A stretch of DNA of 64,000 nucleotides from Staphylotrichum longicolle. Taxonomy: Eukaryota; Ascomycota; Sordariomycetes; Sordariales; Chaetomiaceae. The position numbers and the translations under genes were made by a program. Position 1 is the first letter of the stretch. Every line of letters begins with the position of its first letter. The stretch is from positions 5,084,001 to 5,148,000 of the forward strand of contig JAHCVI010000001.1 in the NCBI GenBank assembly GCA_019096155.1, given 5' to 3'. A model generated the notes under the pieces. The model did no database searches, had not been told where the DNA came from, and saw only the letters and a program-made list of their open reading frames with translations. Below are positions 22,101 to 33,766 of this stretch, piece by piece.

Positions 22101-25100
22101 GTAACTATCAGACAACTGCTGTGGGCTGCACATGGATGACGCGAACACCTCTATGTCTATGGCCAGGCACACCAGGACACACTGCCTGCGGCTCCTCCTC
22201 ACGGATGTCGGCACTGTTTAAGCAAACGATCCAACAAAACTCAGGCCAATAACAGCAAAGTGTCAAACGCCAAATGGACACTGCACGGAGGACGCATCAA
22301 CCTGGCGGGCGATCGAAACGAATGTGCTCCTTTGGATGTCAGGGACTCAGCAGGGAGCCGTTGCCAAGCTCTCGGCGTTCGTCATCAGGGCGGGCACACC
22401 CTGCTTGTGCGGGTGTCCAGGCACGAAGGTCGTCGCCCGGTCTGCTGCTGGTCCGCGTAGAAGGGTCCGGATCTCAAGAGCTACTTGGTGTACACTGTAA
22501 ACCGGCTCTCCGTTGACGGCATGTTCCTCCCGCGACGGTCTGTCACCGTGGCTCGTTCCGTCAAAGGCCAGGAGAAAGGACGGCTGAGCAGCACACGAGC
22601 AAATAATCGCGCCCCCACGTTAGCGAGTCTCCAATCATGCTCCGGTGGATAGCTCGCTTGTGCTGCGCATCTGCACCAAGCCCCAAAGGCATCCTGCTGG
22701 ATGGACAAAGCGCCCTTCTCTCGAGATTAAGCTCACGACCACCAACCATCTGCTCCTGGCGTCAGCTGTCCTTGTCTCCATTCCGGACTCGCTCCCTCGC
22801 TGGCCCATACATGGGCAGCGGTTGCCGCTCAGAGGCCGTTGCAAGCGGAGCAATGGTCTTGGCGTAGTTGGACCAAGCAAACAACTGCGAAACACGGCCA
22901 AACATCCTTGGTCAGCGAAGGTGCTTCCGACGACACAAAACATCCATCTCTCAGCTTGGATAGGTCCGGAGAGGCTCACAGGCACGACCCAAACATCTTG
23001 GCATCGTGATCTCCCGTCTGGGCATTCTGCTTGTCCGTCTCGGCATGGTCGATTCCCGTCGAGGGGTGCTGCAAAAGGGAGTCTCGCAGTCAGGCTCGTG
23101 TGATGGATTTCTCAATGCAGTGCCAAAGAAGTTGGTTGCTCCTCCACGCCAAGCAAGGCTTGTGTTGCGCCCCGTTGCTTGTTTCCCCGTCTTTCCTCCA
23201 CACCTCCGTCTCCTTTCTTCCTCTCTCCACGGGGTTGCCAATGTAACATCAAAGGCTGTTTCGATGGAGTCGGCGCAGCCAACATCAGCCTTCTGCTGCC
23301 CAACAAAACCGGCGAATCGCTCGCAACACCCATGCCGCATATCCAATCACACGGCACAAGTGCGTCTGCCGTGTTCGAGCGGGAGACAGCTGGTGCTGTG
23401 GAACCCCAAACCTCCTCTCCCCTTCGCGGGGCACACGACCAGCAACAAGCCCACACATGCATTCGACTCGGGCCCAGACGGATAGAAAACGCCGCCCCAG
23501 GGCTGGGCCTCAATAAGCGGTGTGGGTTCCGCTTCTTGAATGAGGATGCAGGATGCAGGAGTCGGCTGCAGCCTCAACCGAAGCCATACACAGCAATGGT
23601 TTGTGTGCATCTACACCCGTTCTTCCATTGAACAAGCCGGGCAACATGACTCCTAAACAAGCCGACAGTACACGGCAAGGCTTGCCAGGGTCCAGCACTC
23701 AGTGCTGGTTTACAAATTTGGTTACAGAGTCAATCGGTTCTTGCTGGAGGTGAGGCAACTTCGTGAGTGCAAAAATCTGCACTGTCTCCATCCATCCCTT
23801 CGAAGAAGACTACCAACTCGAATGGCACACGAGCTCTCCAGCACCGCTTTGCATGCCATATGTCTCTGATGTATCGAGTGTAGAAAAATCCCGCATGTCC
23901 GATGCCCTCGAGTTTGGGGATGCACTAAATGCAGCCACGTCTGCGGACAAGGCTGAAGCCGGCAGCGCAGCATCCGGCAACGGCCCCTGTCGGAATGGCA
24001 GCCCCAGTGCGATACCGCATTTCATGGATGCCACTGCAGGGCCACACTGCATGGGCCTGCAGCCGCAGCCACCAACGCACACGACCGCCGACGAAAACCT
24101 CAACTAATGAGGCCGTCTAATCCGCAAACCAGTGATTGGCTAGAGCTAGCTCCTGGCATCTTTCATCCTTTGCCCCATTCATGCTATGGCATTTGGCGAG
24201 ACCCGCGGTGGCGGAACGCGGGGGTTGTCTCACCCAGGGGAGCTGAACGGAAAGCCAAAACTGCCAGCAGCCAGACACGCCGTGCCCCCGACCGAGTGGC
24301 CTCAATCCAGTGGCGCCCGGAGGCCCGATGTCGCGAGACCCGTTGCCCGGATTTCATTCCTGAGGCAGCATCACACCGGCTTTCCCTCTCTTAGCGGTGA
24401 TTGGCAAGATGCCGTGGCCCCGTGCCCCCTTCTTCATTCCCGGCCGTGCCGGGTTTTCCGGGCCCATCGTGCGTTTTTCCTCGGGATTTACATGTCAAGG
24501 AGTGGGATCTTCTTTCATCAAAAAGTGAATGATGGGAACATGATGGATGGAGCCTCCAAGACCAAGCCAGCGAGCGGAACGATGTGGAGAAGTGACGGGA
24601 TCCTGGTTCTCGGGATTTTCCCCTTCTCGCCTTAATTTGCAGCTGTGGATTCCTCGTATGGGGAAGATGCCGTGGAGAATGCCCCCTTTTCCCGGTTATC
24701 GCCCACAACAATGCCCGGGAATGGTCTCGGATCTGTGACGCCAGCAGTGGCGAGGACTGGTCGGCTGTTGTCTCGCCTGTTGCGCGCTGAAGCGGGTTGG
24801 GGAATGAGATGTTTGTCCTTAAGGCCGGTATACGACTTACGAGGTTCAAGATCGACGATGGTTCCCAGAAACGGTTTGTAAGGATGGCTGCGTCATCTTC
24901 CATAGCCCCATATCGAAATGGCTGTGAACATTCTTTCAGCTTTTCTAGAATTTCCAGAACACGGATCCGATACTCTCGAGTCAGCTTCCCACGTGGACAA
25001 TCTGTTGGCTTCAGCAAACGGGTGGAGGCGGGTACTGCGAGGAAGACGATGACATGGTTGACCTTGCGTCAGCACGTCAGAGTGGAACACGGTCTCTCTC

Positions 25101-28100
25101 ACGCTGGAGACAAAACTTGGGTCCGAAGATACCCACAAAAAGTCCCGAAGCGAAACGAGTGTATCGCCGTCATCAAGTGCCGCGCAGATTCTACAGATCC
25201 TCTACACTCTCCGGGCTGGCAATACCAGATGTGGCTCCTGACTTTAGTGCCTGCGGACCAAGCTCGCCAATGTAGTTTCCCCTATTCGGAACATCGGGAA
25301 GTCCCTTCTGTAGTCTCTATGGTCAAGCTTTCTGCATCGGCATGATCGCCGGTGTCTCACATTGTTTGATTAACCCATGACTTTCAATGTTGGGAGGTTG
25401 TGAGCAGTCACTGTGCCAGGCCAGTGTCACAGCGTCATCGTCGCCCTTGAATCTGCCAGGTTCATATTGAACAGGTAGAAATAGCCTTAGCCATTGGTCA
25501 TGGGAGCTGGAACAGTTACCAAGTGCAGAAAAGAACGCTTGCTTGGCCCTAAATGGGTAATCTATTGATATTGAAACTTACCGGTATGTTGTGATCAAGC
25601 ACCTTACGCAGGATCTGAGACATATCAAGGGTCGTTGCCCATCTCTCTATTTGTGGTCTGGACCGGCCCCGGTTGGCCTGTGGTACGCTGGTTCAGTTAC
25701 AATCAGAGTCCTAGTCCAAGGAAATGGACATGACGAACATGGGATGGTAACTGAAGTTTCTCAGGATGGCAATAGGCATTCTCTAGGTGGTCAGGGTAAT
25801 GCAATACGTTGCGTTGATTGCTGCCGGGCCCAAGGGACACCCTACCTAGTCCTTAACCACTCATCCAGGCCGGTGTCATATACCTCGTCACCATTCATGT
25901 CGGCGTTGCTCAACCGACAGTGCTTTAAGTAGTGTCAAACAAAATCTCCAAATCTAAGTAAGAAATCGTAGTTCAACCCTGATGACAAGCAGTATCGAAA
26001 CGGATACCAAGTCCGTTCCGCGCCCGATCTTGCACCAGCCACAACCTGCACCAAGCATTTGAAACCCGGGAGCTGGCTTATCACCATGGCTCTGCGTCCG
26101 AGATCATGTTGAGTGATACAGCTATTTATAGACGAAATGTAGAACTAAAACATGCATGCCAGATGGATAAGCAGCCGGGTTTGCGGTTCCGGGTCTACGT
26201 CGTTGACCTCCATTGGCACTGGCTGGAGGCTGGTGCATTGCTGCTACCTACTTCGTGACACATTCCTCTTCTCTACCTTACCTCCGACTCCGGAACTTGT
26301 TGTATCCTTGCTGTCTTATCTGATTACTGCCATCGGAAGGTTTTGCCGGCGGCAGGACGTGAAGTGTAACCTTGGGCACGCTCATCAGAGTCAAGTATTC
26401 TTAAAGGAAGTTGGAGAACTGTAGTGCGCAAACAATCAGTGAGACGGTCGGCTGCTGTTGAACTAAATCCTGTAACGTGGGTCTGGTTGGTCATTGGTTT
26501 GCCAGAGCAACAGACGAGCCAAGCCCCAAGAACGAACCGGATGGTCATCAGCGGCAGTGTGTGTTTGATTCTCACACCAGCACTTCTTCAGAGTTGATTC
26601 TACTTCTCCAGACGCCAAAATAATGTACCCTCGATTATCTTGTTAGACAGGTCCAAAGGGAAACGCGAGCCATGTCTTTTCAATGTGTCAAAGATTACAA
26701 ACCGATCCATAATCCCTAATCAAAGCGTCATTGGCAGTTTTTTAGGAGGTTACAGTTGAGACAAACAGAACATGTGCAACGGCTGGCTCATGTTGCCATG
26801 TCTCGTCCAGAGGTGTGATTCGGCCCTAGTGTTACTGATTGCGTGTTCAAGATGGACCATGCAAAAAGGGCGAGGAAGAGCAGGATTGAGCTAAAGCCCT
26901 GCCCTTGGACCAGAGATAGAGTCGAGTGGCAGTCCAGTTCTGAGAAGAACTCTGGTCCGGCACTCTTCAGACGGAATTGGGTGCCAGTCTGTAAAGCAAG
27001 AACTGCACAAACAATTCAGGCTTCAACCCTCGCTCAACTTTCATCCCGATCAGACCCGGGACTGGCAAACTATCATATCGGCCAATCTTGATCATTCCCA
27101 GCACCATGTGCGAATACACTCAGGTGAGTCTAGATGGGACGAATGGAGCTTGCTTTGTGGTATTGACATTCGACCCTTCAGCGCGAGTTTTCTTGCGGCC
27201 ACTTTCTATGGCTGGCATCGAAACATTGGTATGAACAGAGCGGGCGCCGCTGTGGGAACCTAACCGTTTCTCTCGTTGTTTGACACGGAGCCAGTAAGAA
27301 AACAGGAACCTGACATCGCCATCTAGCCCCAAATTCAAGGCCGGACAGGGGAAGGCCTCGTGCCTCCCGGATATTACAGCGTTTGAGGAAAGGTATGATA
27401 AACTAGCAGGTTAGAACTTGTCTAAGAGGCCGTTGTCCTGACTGAACACATAGAGCCATCATCTGCGGCGAGTGCAAACTCAAGCAGGAGCCTCCGAGAT
27501 GGCCATTGGAGTCCTCGCCTGGAATGAGAGAGTCTGCACCATCTCACCCTTGAAAACACACGGCGACAGAGGAGTACATACCCGCGCCAAGGAAGGAGCT
27601 GTTGAAATCGGATTATCTTGATACCCCGGGTTATTTTCGGTTTTCGGCTTGATAAATTAGGGTTGATGGGAAGATTCTGGACCCGGGCTTGACCCGCTTT
27701 CGAAGGGCACTGAAGAACAGAGGACAGGCATCTTTGGGTGAGGGCCTTGACGCAATGACTCTTGCAAATGGGCTGGACCTTCCCGCGCGTGCCCTGAAAA
27801 TTACGGGTTGACATGGCCATCCATCAACGGCCCGATGCTGTCAGGAAACGTTGCAGCAACAAATGTTGGTTGAGGTTGCATTAAGGAGATCTTGCCAAGA
27901 CCGAGCAATTCAGGGTCCTGGACCCTGGAAAAGCAATTGGGGTTCTTTCCTAGCGTCCAGTCATCTGAAGATTGCATGGGTCGTTTCTTAACTGGGGAAC
28001 AAATGTTCCGATTGAACCGAGGATGCGCCCGGGTGCCAGCGCATCACTGGTCCCCTCCCAGCCAGCAATGTGCTCTGCCGCCAGTGGTCTGTGTCTGCGA

Positions 28101-28834
28101 TGCGCAAGGCCCCATCCTGGCCCATCCCGCCCCATGAAACACAGACGCCCTGCATCCGATGCAAGGAACAAGTGAGGGTGAGCAGACGAAATCCAAGCGC
28201 TCAAGGCCGAGCTCGTTTGGGAGGCGATGCACGGGCCAGCCCGGCATCAGGCCCGACTCAGCGTCACTGCTCACGGTAAGTGGGCAGGTGGGGCCGACTG
28301 GAGAACCCGAAGTGGAAGCGGACAAGCTGTCGCCGACTCACCGCCCCACAAAAGCATGCCCAAGTGGTCATCACAGGCGGGCATCTGCCCAGACCGGACA
28401 AGGCTGCCACGTCGGTTGCTCGTCTCCCAAACGGACCCTACTTTTGTGAATTGGTCCCGCACCGCAACTTGCAACACTGCCGTCAATCTCCTTGCAACCC
28501 ACTCGAATTTCTTTTCTCAGACTCGTGACCACCTTGAACACCTTAACCATCTGCACCCATCTCTCTTTTGCGCACCGCCCGTGTTTTCGATCTCTTGAAC
28601 CCAAACAGCACTCGATTGCGAAATAGCAAATGCGCCCACGGCGCATGCACCAAACCGAGCAGATCCCTGGACATGCTTCGATAAGACGTTACTTGTCCCT
28701 GCATCTGCACCCCAACAGTCAACTGACGGCGCTGGCGCTGTGCTGAGGATATCGCTTGGAGACCGACACGGGAAGGGACTGACCAACGACCACCGAATCT
28801 TTGTAACCCGAAACACAAGCACTGGGAACCGCCA
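19156..28834. other. 9.7 kb gene desert between divergent genes
   Basis: No ORF longer than ~210 codons and none with a recognisable domain; overlapping frames conflict throughout. A TATATATAA lies at about 19772-19782, 0.6 kb upstream of the kinase start, and a perfect ctatttatag (TATA on the minus strand) at 26121-26130. From about 25.3 to 27.4 kb the DNA is visibly more AT-rich than elsewhere. A short perfect hairpin (gggtggg/cccaccc, 4-base loop) sits at 21061. I find no transposase, reverse transcriptase, terminal repeats, tRNA or mating-type box. It may be a large regulatory region or hold non-coding RNAs. Confidence 0.55.
28630..28746 (+). promoter_or_regulatory. Possible 38-codon upstream ORF
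   Basis: An ATG-TGA frame of 38 codons ends 88 bases before the start of the 643-residue ORF at 28835. If the transcript starts upstream of 28630 it would be translated first and could lower downstream translation. Transcript extent is unknown. Confidence 0.3.
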
Positions 28835-30766
28835 ATGTCGACCATGACGAAACTACCCTCCGAGTCCTTCTGGCCTTCGAGGCCCGATGGCGAAGTGCGC
28901 TTTCCGTTCCCCAAGCTCACCAGCGAGTCGTCCTCGTCTCTCATCTCGCCACTGACGCTGCCTCGGGGCGTATCTGGATACTTTGACCATGTCGCCTCCA
29001 AGAGCTCGGCCCCTACGCAGCTCCTTCCCGTCGTCTACACATCCTCTCAGGGAGCAGCGCCCCATGGTCCTCGCGGCAGTCAAGTCTATTCGCCATTGTC
29101 GCCGGGTATCAGAGGCCCAGCAATCCGTTCTTCCTCGTTTCTCTCGCCCCACCTCTTGCCCTCCGTGAAGGAGGGCCAACCCCATCCCGACCAGCACCGA
29201 TCAAGCAGTCTTCCGCCAAAAGCTCGGAGAGGGATCACATCTCCCAGACAAGAGAATGGAATGCGTTCAGGACAGGCGTCGGCGATGGGCCTCGCCCTTA
29301 CCGGGCTAAGCCCTGTGGCCAACGAGTCAATACCGCCCATCAGCTTTGCCTCCGCCGGCTATCCACGATCCAGCTCAGCAGACGCGGTGAGCGCGCCTTC
29401 GCAGGCTCAGTTGGTCCAACGCCTTGTTCAACAAAACGCCAGGATGCGGGAAGCTTGGGAGGCCGAACGCAAATATCTGGAGGCAAATCGGGAGCGCGCC
29501 GAAGAGGTGTACAAGGAAGAGCGTGCCCTGATGGAGGAAGAACGGATTGGGTGGGATGCTGAAAAGGCGGCCCTGCTGCAAGAAATTGCGCGCCTTCAGC
29601 AGGCGTTGGGTTGGGGAGGAGGCACACCACTGGCGATGAACGGCACGCTTCCTCACGCAAAGACACCCTTCTCGAATCTGGATTTACGCGGTGGCACCCA
29701 GGCGGTGTCGAGGATTAGCCCCGAGAGCTCACTGTCATCACAAGGAAGTTCGCAAACAGGGGCTAAGAATATTGGTCCTCACCCCAGAGTTGGAAGCCTT
29801 CCCCTGCCCATGACAGGACCGAGAATCCGGGACCTCGCCTCGCCGAGGTCACCAAACGGACCCAGCGCCCCTACGACCGATTTTCTGAAGCCGTCCGAGG
29901 GATCCGAGGCCGGGGCCGACCCTGTTCCGATTGTCGACGTGAAGGAAATTCACCCGGAGCTGGAAGGGATTCCGATCAAGGCCACTAGCGTCAAGAAGGC
30001 CACTTTTACCGATACCGGGTCACAAAATGGGTCAACAGTCTCTAGCCCGTCGGGCTCTCCTCCCGCCAATTCCGACCAGGCCAAGAGCCCGCAGGGAAAG
30101 AAGGAGCAGACTTTGCAAGTCCTGGCCGCCAGAGAAGCGGACCGTCTCACCATGCATGCTGGTCATACTCCAAACCATTCACTCTCGTCATTGGCGACAG
30201 TTGCATCCTCAGGGACGGCATCCGCGTCGAGCAATGGCGGTGACAGCACCCCGACCATGCCGCACGGCGGTGTTGCATCCAGCCAGGGCACCACCACGGC
30301 CGAGGAAGGTGGTTCTGCAGAACCAGTGCACACCGCAGATCCATTCTCAGGCGTCACAGACAGGCATGGAGAGCTTCTCACCGAACACCCGGAGCCCATT
30401 TTTGAACCCCGCGACGACCGCGAGTTGAAAGGTCCGCTGATGTTGAGGAATATGCCCGCCCACGACGAGATTTTTTTCCAGAAGCTCTCCGACAAGCTGC
30501 AGGAGGTCTCCAAGGACGACAAGGCCGCATTGCCCGCTGTTTTGAAAGACTCGGCGGCCGCCAAAAAGTCTGTTGCACCTGCCGACCAGCTCAAGTCACA
30601 GGCCGAGAGCACATCCGACTCCCAGCAGCGGGAGACCGGCTCAGATGGGTCTGGCTCCGAGAGCGACAAGAGCAGCGGCAAGAGCAACGACGAGGAGGAT
30701 CACGACGTCCCCCTGAAGTTCAAGAAGCGCATGAACTTTGGCGCCCCCTTTGGGGAGTTTCGCTAG
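28835..30766 (+). CDS. Conserved-looking coiled-coil protein of unknown function
   Basis: A 643-residue intron-free ORF that I do not recognise. Residues 1-185 are Ser/Pro-rich with a short hydrophobic/aromatic N-terminal block (FWPSRPDGEVRFPFPKL). Residues ~190-257 form a charged coiled coil (LVQRLVQQNARMREAWEAER and following), rich in Glu/Lys/Arg. Residues ~258-520 are Ser/Thr/Pro/Gly-rich and look disordered. Near the C-terminus come a more ordered block (PIFEPRDDRELKGPLMLRNM, then DEIFFQKLSDKL) and a terminal motif LKFKKRMNFGAPFGEFR after an acidic stretch. Codon use is like the neighbours and the frame is long in both GC-rich and ordinary parts, so it is a real gene. A second ATG three codons in (28844) is an alternative start. 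No membrane segment or signal peptide. Confidence 0.8.
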   Translation: MSTMTKLPSESFWPSRPDGEVRFPFPKLTSESSSSLISPLTLPRGVSGYFDHVASKSSAPTQLLPVVYTSSQGAAPHGPRGSQVYSPLSPGIRGPAIRSSSFLSPHLLPSVKEGQPHPDQHRSSSLPPKARRGITSPRQENGMRSGQASAMGLALTGLSPVANESIPPISFASAGYPRSSSADAVSAPSQAQLVQRLVQQNARMREAWEAERKYLEANRERAEEVYKEERALMEEERIGWDAEKAALLQEIARLQQALGWGGGTPLAMNGTLPHAKTPFSNLDLRGGTQAVSRISPESSLSSQGSSQTGAKNIGPHPRVGSLPLPMTGPRIRDLASPRSPNGPSAPTTDFLKPSEGSEAGADPVPIVDVKEIHPELEGIPIKATSVKKATFTDTGSQNGSTVSSPSGSPPANSDQAKSPQGKKEQTLQVLAAREADRLTMHAGHTPNHSLSSLATVASSGTASASSNGGDSTPTMPHGGVASSQGTTTAEEGGSAEPVHTADPFSGVTDRHGELLTEHPEPIFEPRDDRELKGPLMLRNMPAHDEIFFQKLSDKLQEVSKDDKAALPAVLKDSAAAKKSVAPADQLKSQAESTSDSQQRETGSDGSGSESDKSSGKSNDEEDHDVPLKFKKRMNFGAPFGEFR

Positions 30767-31622
30767 GAGCGAACCAACACGCGACCCACAACGACCTTGA
30801 CAACGATCAAGACTTTTATTACCTTATAATCTCTCGCTGGGGGGTTTCCATCTCCGTTTTTTTTGTTTCACCCAACCAAAACCCCATCGAACGGGTCTTT
30901 CTCTCTCTTTTGTCTTCCACATACCTCTCCGCTAGGCTAGGCGATCGTCACCGTGTGCATAAAAAAGGGGGAGGAAACGGGCTGGATCATCACGCAGCAA
31001 CATTTAGAACGGGTCATTTGGGGATGGGAGGGTTGGACTGGAGTTTGGGCTTCATACACGCTCGCACACACAACGAGAGCCGAAGCGGGAAAGGTGGTTC
31101 TTTGGCGAAAATCGGGTCGTTGTTTTCGAAGCGATTCCCCCGGGAGGTTTTTAGATTCCTTTTTTTTTATTAGCTAGCTGTCTGCGTCTCTCTGTATGGC
31201 ACAATACCCCCTTTTCTTTGTACTTACTTCTTTTTCTTCTTTTTCCAGGTTGCCTGGCGACGGAGGAGATTATCAACTTGGAACTTTTTATGGAGAGCTT
31301 CTGAAGGTCATTGCAAACAAGGTGGCACGCTGGCTCAGGAGTGGTTTCGTTCAATGTCTTTGAAACCGCAAGATTGCAGGGTGTGTAATTAAGCATTATA
31401 TTGGGTGAACGGAAAAGCAACGAAGGTCTCAAGTGGCTGGGAAGCCAAAAGCATCAATGAGAATGAGTACCCAAACTGCCAGGCTGCCCTTGCCCTTCCT
31501 GCTGTATCCCAAGGCCCCTGAAAACTCCAAAACTCTGATGCGCCTTGACATTCTCGTGGACATCCATCCCCCCCCAACTCCAAGCCGAGTCGATATGTTT
31601 GAACCAGCCTTTCAAATGTTAA
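30767..31622. other. Convergent 3' intergenic region
   Basis: Holds the 3' ends of the gene at 28835 and of isn1. Several T-rich and A-rich patches (for example 30858-30868 and 31161-31171) could serve as polyadenylation signals on either strand. No gene seen. Confidence 0.6.
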
Positions 31623-33167
31623 TCAAGACATCTTCTTGCCCATCAGCTCAGCCAACTCGTCGAGCAAGTCGACCGTCTCGGCGGGGCTGGCAATCCAGGC
31701 CGTGGTGCCCACGCTCCTGGCCCTGAAGTCATTGGCGCCGGCGCTCAGAAACTGGTCGCCGACGTGCAGCGTGTTGTCCCCCTTGATGGCGCCGCCGGGC
31801 ACCGACCCGCCGAACCAGCGCTGGCACACCGTCACGCCCCAGCTCTTGTCGCCAATGTCGACAAACACGTCGCGGCCGCCGTTGAAGGCGCAAAAGGGCA
31901 CGCGCCGGTGGCGGCCGGCGCTGCTCAGCTCCAGGATCTTTTGCACGACCAGCACCGTCTCCTCGAGCGACTCGCGCGGGATGCGGATCTCGGGCGGGTC
32001 CGGGATGATGCCCACGGCGCGGTCCTTGCGCATCAGGATGGCGGGGAGGTTGAGCGTCTTGATGCAGTCGCGCAGGGCGGCCTCGGCGACGTCGAGGAGC
32101 TGGGCGATGTCCCGCTCGTCCCAGGCGGCCATCTCCGGCGTGAGCCACTTGTGGCGGGGCACGGGCGCGAGGAGATGCTCGGAGGAAGGAGAGAACTCGA
32201 AGAGGTAGTTTGCCTCGCCGCCCATGATGATGAGGGATTGTTTCTGGGCGGGGGTGAGCTCAGGGGTGTTGGCGATGGAGTCGAGGAGGCCGTGCAGACG
32301 GGCGTAGTACTTGTCGGCGGTTGTGTAGCCGGCAGCGGTCACGATGCCAATCTTGACGTTTTTGCGGAGGAGGTCTGGGGTTTATTGTAAGTTGATCAAG
32401 AAATTGAGACGATTGGGGTGGTGAGGGGAGGGCGAGGAACGAGTACATACCAATCAGCCGTGGGATAATGGGACTGGTGGGTTCGAGGCTCTCCCCGTCA
32501 TCGTACAAAGTGACATCACCATCAAACGTTGCTAGTTGAAGGGTGCCGTAGGTGGTCACGGCCATCATCTGAGCCGAGTTGAGAATGAGGCGGACATCGT
32601 TGAAGGAAGGCGAGACAAAACGGCGAGAGGAGATGTAGCGTTTGCGGTCCTGGAACTTGAAGGCGGCCTCGAGAGGCAGGCGAGTAAAGAAGGGACCAAT
32701 GGTCGGGACCAAGAGTTTGAGCTTGGATGGGAAGGGGTTATCGAGGTCGTTTTGGTGGGCGACTGGGGCTGTCAGGCTGGGCTGGCCGGGAATGAGATGG
32801 ATGGGAGGCTTACTGTGGTCATCGATCATGACTTCCACATCGCGGAGGATTTCGCTGTACCTCCTATGGGCCTCCTCGCGGGTTTGGGCTACGCTGCTCA
32901 GGCTCTGCCTGTCGTAGGGGCCGTGGGGTTGGGAGTAGAGCACAAACGGCACGGCCAGCAGGCCCTTTATCCATTCTGTGCCGCTTGTCAGCCACGTTTG
33001 AACATCATGATGGAGAGAGCCAGAGCTGGCTGGGACAGATGTTACCTATGAATTGGTCGCGGCGGTGAGTCTTGAGGGCATCTAGCTCTAGGTTAGCTAT
33101 CGCAAGCGCGGTGAGGACAGCGAGGAAATGGGGGAAAGATACATTCTACGCGATAGCGAGTGGTCAT
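31623..33167 (-). CDS. isn1: IMP-specific 5'-nucleotidase
   Basis: Hydrolyses IMP to inosine plus phosphate in purine salvage; cytosolic, HAD-like. Four exons on the minus strand: 33167-33143, 33081-33046, 32975-32451 and 32374-31623, giving 445 residues, the family's normal length. The spliced N-terminus reads MTTRYRVEYALKTHRRDQF, a hallmark of fungal Isn1. The catalytic HAD motif is FDGDVTLYDDGE (first Asp nucleophile), followed by KIGIVTAAGY, and a C-terminal FNGGRDVFVDIGDKSWGV block with the acidic metal-binding residues. All key residues are present. The first two introns are short and the first exon is only 25 nt, so the start would be missed without splicing. Confidence 0.93.
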
Positions 33168-33766
33168 TGTGTGCGGTGGGTTGGGAAGTCGGTAAGTAGT
33201 TGAATTAGAAGCTTGGGTTGACTGATGCAGCAGTATTCAGAGAGAAATAAGTATTTTCGAAGATCAACCAACAGTCAAACTCCAAGATAGCGAGAAGAGG
33301 CACAGTCACAGTCACCGCCTCTGACATGAACCAAGCCCAAGCAGTTAGTTCCCATTCCGGACGGAGCTATCGGCTGACACCTTCCCTGTGCTCTGTGCTC
33401 GGCCGCAGTCGAGGCTATCGGGGTCCGTTGCGGGGCCGCCAATAGGCGTCGCAAGATGATGTCACAGGGGCAGCTCAGCAGCGATGGCCCAATCAGAGGC
33501 TGCCCAAAGTGGCAGCTCCGGCTTGGCTCCACCCGGCGGCTGCCGGCTGGCATCTTGGCACAGGATAGCGCTGCGCAGATCGGCACCCTCCGCCAGTTTG
33601 ATTTGTGGGTCACTGCACCCTCACACGCTGCACCTGCAGCACTTGCCTTCAATGTACTTTCCATTCTGACTGGCCGAGTTTGGATGCAACATCTCGAATT
33701 CCAGTAAAAACAACGACCAACTCAAATGAATTTACAATACACAAGTCCCTCCCACCCCCACCCTTA
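33168..33766. other. isn1 promoter and 3' region of the secreted-protein gene
   Basis: 599 bases between two minus-strand genes. No ORF of note; it should hold the isn1 promoter. No clear TATA box. Confidence 0.6.

Noticed and set aside
24391..25017. 208-codon minus-strand ORF in the gene desert
   Set aside because: No recognisable domain and competing ORFs in other frames of similar length.
19156..28834. Mating-type genes or a transposon hidden in the desert
   Set aside because: No alpha-box, HMG-box, transposase or reverse-transcriptase motifs in the translated frames, and no terminal repeats seen by eye.
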